From Pontivivens sp032464575 (GTDB lineage: Bacteria; Pseudomonadota; Alphaproteobacteria; Rhodobacterales; Rhodobacteraceae), in the NCBI GenBank assembly GCA_032464575.1, contig JAWDKM010000003.1:124001-188000 (forward strand): DNA of 64,000 nt, read 5' to 3'. Numbering within the stretch: position 1 is the stretch's first letter; every line of letters starts with the position of its first letter. The position numbers and the translations under genes are program-made. Positions 60,186 to 64,000 of this stretch are shown in pieces. The notes beneath the pieces were generated by a model, which ran no database searches, had not been told where the DNA came from, and saw nothing but the letters and a program-made list of their open reading frames with translations.

Positions 60186-61499
60186 GTGAGCATCTCCTCC
60201 TCGATGAATGCCGGCGTCGCCGGGCTCTCCGTAAATGCCAGCCGGCTCGGCGCCATCTCCGACAACATCGCGAACTCGTCGACCTTCGGCTACAAGACGG
60301 CGGTGACGGATTTCGCGTCCATCGCACTTGAGGGGAATAGCGCCGCCTACACGGCGGGCGGGGTCACTGTGAACACCTTCCGCAATGTGGAGGCGCAGGG
60401 CTCGCTCGTCACCACCGGCAACGCCACCGACATCTCGGTCTCCGGCCGCGGCCTGCTGCCGGTCACCCCGGTCTCCGCGCTCAACGCCGCGGGCGACCTG
60501 CCGCTCCAACTCGTCTCGACCGGTTCGTTCGAGCCCGACGTGAACGGTGTGCTGCGGACGCAGAGCGGGCTCGCACTGCTCGGCTGGCCCGCCAATGCCG
60601 ACGGCTCGATCCCGGCGCAGCCGCGCGACAGCGCCGCGGGGCTGGAACCGGTGCGGGTGACATCGGCCCAGCTCGCAGCGGAGGCGACGACCAACATCAC
60701 CTTCGGGGCGAACCTCCCCGCCTCCGCGACGAAGGCAGGCGAGCCGGCGACACCCCTGAACATCGGGATCGAGTATTTCGGCAACCTCGGCACTTCCGAA
60801 ACGCTGACGGCGACCTTCACCCCGACGATCCCCGGCACGGGCCAATCCAACACTTGGACCCTCGAACTCGGCGACAGCGCCTCCACCACCAATCCGATGG
60901 CGCATTTCCAGATCACCTTCGACGACAGCCGGACCGGTGGCGGTGTGATCGACACGGTCTCCATTCCCGGCGGTACGCCGCTGAACGGGGAAAGCTACGA
61001 TGCCACTACGGGGCTGCTCTCGATCAATGTCGGTGGCGGGCCCCTTTCCATCCAGATCGGCCGCCCGGGTCAGGATGGCCAGCTCACGCAACTCTCCTCG
61101 GAGTTCGCGCCGATCGCGATCACCAAGGACGGCGCACCGGTCGGCAACCTCTCCTCGGTGGAGATCGACGAGAACGGGCTGATGACGGCAATCTACGATA
61201 CCGGCTTCTCCCGCACGCTCTACCAGGTGCCGCTTGCCGACGTGCCGAACATGAACGGCCTGCGCGCGCTGGATAACCAGGCCTTCGCGCTCACCAGCGA
61301 AAGCGGCTCCATGTATCTGTGGGATGCGGGTGACGGACCGACGGGAACCACGATCGGCTTCGCACGCGAGAACTCCACGACCGACATCGCCGCCGAGCTC
61401 ACGTCGCTGATCGAGACCCAGCGGGCGTATTCGTCGAACGCGAAGATCATCCAGACCGTCGATGAGATGCTGCAGGAAACCACCAACATCAAGCGCTGA
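60186..61499 (+). CDS. flgE: Flagellar hook protein FlgE
   Basis: A 437-residue hook subunit. N-terminal SMNAGVAGLSVNASRLGAIS and DNIANSSTFGYKTAVTDFAS, a variable middle with DGSIPAQPR, and the C-terminal ELTSLIETQRAYSSNAKIIQ, TVDEMLQETTNIKR. GTG 60186 is the likely start; AAGGA lies about nine bases upstream. Followed by flgK after 20 bases. Confidence 0.93.
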   Translation: MSISSSMNAGVAGLSVNASRLGAISDNIANSSTFGYKTAVTDFASIALEGNSAAYTAGGVTVNTFRNVEAQGSLVTTGNATDISVSGRGLLPVTPVSALNAAGDLPLQLVSTGSFEPDVNGVLRTQSGLALLGWPANADGSIPAQPRDSAAGLEPVRVTSAQLAAEATTNITFGANLPASATKAGEPATPLNIGIEYFGNLGTSETLTATFTPTIPGTGQSNTWTLELGDSASTTNPMAHFQITFDDSRTGGGVIDTVSIPGGTPLNGESYDATTGLLSINVGGGPLSIQIGRPGQDGQLTQLSSEFAPIAITKDGAPVGNLSSVEIDENGLMTAIYDTGFSRTLYQVPLADVPNMNGLRALDNQAFALTSESGSMYLWDAGDGPTGTTIGFARENSTTDIAAELTSLIETQRAYSSNAKIIQTVDEMLQETTNIKR

Positions 61500-61519
61500 T
61501 CCCCTAGGAGGAGCTCCAG

Positions 61520-62962
61520 ATGAGCATCGCCGCCGCACTTGCCAGCGCCCGTTCCGGCCTCGCCATCAACGCGCGCGCCGCCGAATTGGTGAGCACCAAC
61601 GTCGCCAATGCCCTGACCCCCGGCTATGCGCGGCAGGAGCTCGACCGGGTGCCCCGTCTCGATGGCGGCGTCGCCTCCGGCCAGGTCGTCGTCGCGCGGG
61701 ATGCGGGGGCCACCGCGCTGCGCCTCTCGGCCGACAGCGCGGCGGAGCAGGCGCGAACGAGCGCCGATGCCCTTTCCCGGATCGGTGACATTCTTGGCGA
61801 TCCGGGGGCCGAGGCGGGGCTCGTCACGCAATTCACGACCCTCCTCGCATCCATAGACGAAGCGGCCGCAACGCCGGAGAGCGAGGCGTTGCAACGCAGC
61901 GTTCTGCTGGCGGCGCAAGACACCGCGGAAGCCTTCGGAGACCTGTCCGCGGCCCTCCGCACGGCCCGCGCCGACGCCGACCGCCGTTTGGGGGAGCGCG
62001 TCGACGCGCTGAATGCAGCTCTCGGCGGCATCGACAGTCTGAACCGGGAGATCACGGCCGGCCGGGCCCAGCGCCGCGACGTCTCCTCCCTGGAGCAGGA
62101 GCGCGCCGAGCTGATCAACGAGGTCGCACTTCATGTCCCGGTTCGCATCATCCGCCGCGACAACGACCAGATCGCGCTCTTCACACCGGATGGCGCGGCC
62201 CTTCTCGACGGCATACCGGCGCGTTTCGATTTCACGTCCACCCCGGTGGTGACGGAGGCCCTCGACGTCGCCGACGGCACTTTGGGCCAGGTGCTCTTCA
62301 ATGGCCGGCCGGTGACCCCGTCGGATCGCGGCAGCCTGCTGTCGGGCGGGGGCCTCGCTGCCGACCAGCTGCTGCGGGATACCACGCTGCCGCGCATCAC
62401 GGCTGAACTGGATACGCTGGCCGCGGGCCTCTTGCTTCGGCTGGAGGGGGCAGACCCCACCCGCACGCCGGGCCAGTCCGCGCTTCTGGGCGATGGGGCG
62501 GTCTCATATGACCCCCTCGACACCGTGGGTCTCGCTGGCCGTCTAGAGGTCAACGCCGCCGTCGATCCGGCACGCGGCGGCGCGCTCTACCGGATCCGCG
62601 ACGGAGTGGAGGCCGTAGCGCCTGGCGCGCCGGGGGATGTCATCGTCTTGCAATCGCTCTCCATCGAACTGGTCGACCCGCGCCCCGACCTTGCGACGAT
62701 CGGCGACACCGTTCCGCGGTCGATTCTCGATCATGCCATCCACCTCGCGGCCTCACTGGGAAGCGAGGCAGCCGCCGCCGAAACCGACGCGGCAACGCGG
62801 GCCGCCACGCTCGAAGCCGCCCGGACGGTAGAACTCGGCCGTATCGGCGTCGACACCGATGCCGAGCTTCAGCTCCTGCTGGAGATCGAGACGGCCTATG
62901 CCGCCAACGCGCGCGTGCTCGACACCGTCGACGGCATGATCCGCACCCTGCTGGAGATCTAG
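61520..62962 (+). CDS. flgK: Flagellar hook-filament junction protein FlgK
   Basis: A 480-residue junction protein (HAP1). N-terminal LVSTNVANALTPGYARQELD and the C-terminal LLLEIETAYAANARVLDTVD with GMIRTLLEI are the export/assembly ends; the middle (LADSAAEQARTSADALSRIG) is FlgK-like. AGGAGGAG precedes the ATG. It caps the hook together with FlgL, whose gene starts four bases after. Confidence 0.92.
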   Translation: MSIAAALASARSGLAINARAAELVSTNVANALTPGYARQELDRVPRLDGGVASGQVVVARDAGATALRLSADSAAEQARTSADALSRIGDILGDPGAEAGLVTQFTTLLASIDEAAATPESEALQRSVLLAAQDTAEAFGDLSAALRTARADADRRLGERVDALNAALGGIDSLNREITAGRAQRRDVSSLEQERAELINEVALHVPVRIIRRDNDQIALFTPDGAALLDGIPARFDFTSTPVVTEALDVADGTLGQVLFNGRPVTPSDRGSLLSGGGLAADQLLRDTTLPRITAELDTLAAGLLLRLEGADPTRTPGQSALLGDGAVSYDPLDTVGLAGRLEVNAAVDPARGGALYRIRDGVEAVAPGAPGDVIVLQSLSIELVDPRPDLATIGDTVPRSILDHAIHLAASLGSEAAAAETDAATRAATLEAARTVELGRIGVDTDAELQLLLEIETAYAANARVLDTVDGMIRTLLEI

Positions 62963-62965
62963 GCG

Positions 62966-63958
62966 ATGACTGTAACCCCCCGCAGCGATCTCGCCGATTT
63001 CCTCGGCCTGAGATCTGGTACCGAACGCGTTCAGGCGCAGATCGGCCGCGCGCAGACCGAACTGCTCACCGGCAGATCGTCCGAACCCTATGCGCTCGGC
63101 GGGGCTGCGGCCGAGCGTCTCCACGGTATCGACAGTAGGCTCGCGCGGCTGGAAACCGATAGCCGTGTCCTCGCTCTCGCGGCCGGTCGCTGGTCTGCGC
63201 AAACCGATGCGATTGCCGAAATGCGGCAGGGCCTGGGCACACTCGCGGTCGATCTGGCCGGGGCGAACGGTCTCGATCAGTCTGCGCTCTCAGAGAATGC
63301 AGTCGCAAACGCACGCGACGGTCTCGACCGAACCCTTGCGGCCCTGTCGATACGGTATGCCGATCGGGCCGTTTTTTCGGGCGCACGGACGGACCGCGCA
63401 CCCCTGCCGGATGCCGCGACCCTACTCGTAGATGCCCGTGCGGCGATCGGCGGCACGGCCGATCCGGCGGCCGAACTCGACACCTACTTTGGTCCCAGCG
63501 GTCGGTTGGAGACGGCGCTCTACGCCGGCGAGCCTGCCGCCGGGCTGGTCCTGTCGGGCAGCGAGAGCCTGCCTGCGGATCCCACGGCGCTGGATCCTGC
63601 GATCCGTGATCTGCTGAAGGGATACACTGCTGTCCTGCTCTCAGCAGAAAACACGCTTGCGATAGATCCCGGGCAGCGCGCCGATCTTCTCGGCGCTGGA
63701 GTATCCGCGCTGGGGCAGGCTCCGGATGCGCTTGTCGCGCTGGAGGCACGCGTCGGACGCTCCGCGGAGACCGGCGAACGACTGCAGGCACGCGCTGCGG
63801 CACAACGGACCGCGCTGGCGCTGGAGCGGGATGCGCTCGCCGGAGTCGATCCCTACGAGGCGGCGTCCCGGCTGCAGGCCCTGCAGGATCAGCTCGATAC
63901 CCTGTTCGTGCTCACCCGCCGCATGAGCGAACTGTCGCTGGCGCGGTATCTGCGATGA
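62966..63958 (+). CDS. flgL: Flagellar hook-filament junction protein FlgL
   Basis: A 330-residue HAP3. RAQTELLTGRSSEPYALGGA at the N-terminus, DRAVFSGARTDRAPLPDAAT in the middle and RLQALQDQLDTLFVLTRRMS at the C-terminus match flagellin-like FlgL. The stop overlaps the next start by three bases (ATGA-type). Confidence 0.9.
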   Translation: MTVTPRSDLADFLGLRSGTERVQAQIGRAQTELLTGRSSEPYALGGAAAERLHGIDSRLARLETDSRVLALAAGRWSAQTDAIAEMRQGLGTLAVDLAGANGLDQSALSENAVANARDGLDRTLAALSIRYADRAVFSGARTDRAPLPDAATLLVDARAAIGGTADPAAELDTYFGPSGRLETALYAGEPAAGLVLSGSESLPADPTALDPAIRDLLKGYTAVLLSAENTLAIDPGQRADLLGAGVSALGQAPDALVALEARVGRSAETGERLQARAAAQRTALALERDALAGVDPYEAASRLQALQDQLDTLFVLTRRMSELSLARYLR

Positions 63959-64000
63959 TGAGGGCTTTTCTCCTAATCGCCCTGAGCGTTCTGCTTGCCT
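63955..64000 (+). CDS. Start of a signal-peptide gene, probably flgI (partial)
   Basis: ATG 63955 overlaps the flgL stop and reads MMRAFLLIALSVLLA to the window edge, a typical signal peptide. In this gene order flgI (P-ring protein) commonly follows flgL, so flgI is likely but the visible part does not prove it. Confidence 0.5.
   Translation, partial: MMRAFLLIALSVLLA

Noticed and set aside
1..64000. CRISPR arrays and rRNA operons
   Set aside because: No regularly spaced direct repeats and no rRNA-like sequence were seen on reading through the window.

Overview
The window is a GC-rich alphaproteobacterial chromosome segment, most likely from the Rhodobacterales (Roseobacter/Rhodobacter group). 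The main reasons are the arrangement of the flagellar genes (fliI diverging from flgB-flgC-fliE-fliQ-flgF-flgG-flgA-flgH-fliL, facing flhA-fliR-flhB), the choXWV plus betICBA osmoprotectant locus, DctPQM TRAP transport, and the core run infA-maf-RNase G-yacG-tRNA-Phe. No species can be named from the sequence alone.

Layout. (1) 1 to about 21.5 kb is accessory DNA with uneven base composition. It starts with an unrecognised lipoprotein gene that runs off the left edge, then a two-gene unit with a dnaX-type slippery heptamer, a gluzincin-like metallopeptidase, and an AT-rich patch (about 3.8-6.0 kb) with two unknown genes. From about 6.3 kb follow ardA, a second gluzincin, a secreted protein, a serine recombinase and parDE. 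Next is a defence-like block: an MT-A70 adenine methyltransferase convergent with a BglII-family endonuclease, a PIN ribonuclease with an unknown 354-residue partner, and a four-helix membrane protein coupled to a DGQHR-domain protein. The segment ends with a mobilization module (coupling protein, relaxase, MobC and a 45-residue ORF) that lacks a type IV secretion channel in the window, so this looks like a mobilizable island or integrated plasmid. (2) About 21.9-26.6 kb: IS3-family transposase relics flank a core block of a LysE exporter, infA, maf, RNase E/G, yacG and tRNA-Phe(GAA). (3) 26.8-35.0 kb: choline import (choXWV) and choline-O-sulfate/choline oxidation to glycine betaine (betC, betB, betA), with divergent betI and a BetI-like operator between choX and betI. 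(4) 35.0-36.1 kb: an internally deleted IS3-family element with both inverted repeats, sitting against a second transposase relic. (5) 36.2-46.9 kb and 58.2-64.0 kb: flagellar genes in two blocks.

(6) 47.0-58.1 kb, between the flagellar blocks, is the most interesting region: an operon I interpret as a sulfoglycolysis (sulfoquinovose) catabolic locus. It encodes a PfkB kinase that closely resembles E. coli YihV (sulfofructose kinase), including the K27/N109 and following Arg positions, a LacD/YihT-type class I aldolase, a fucose-isomerase-like sugar isomerase, a Gfo/Idh/MocA protein that could be an NAD-dependent sulfoquinovosidase, a D-2-hydroxyacid dehydrogenase that could be (S)-sulfolactate dehydrogenase SlcC, a di-haem peroxidase-like cytochrome c, a DctPQM TRAP importer and a DeoR-family regulator with a perfect 9-bp inverted repeat upstream of its own gene. 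The genes overlap by 1-20 bases, so they are probably expressed as a unit. The assignment rests on recalled family features and needs database comparison.
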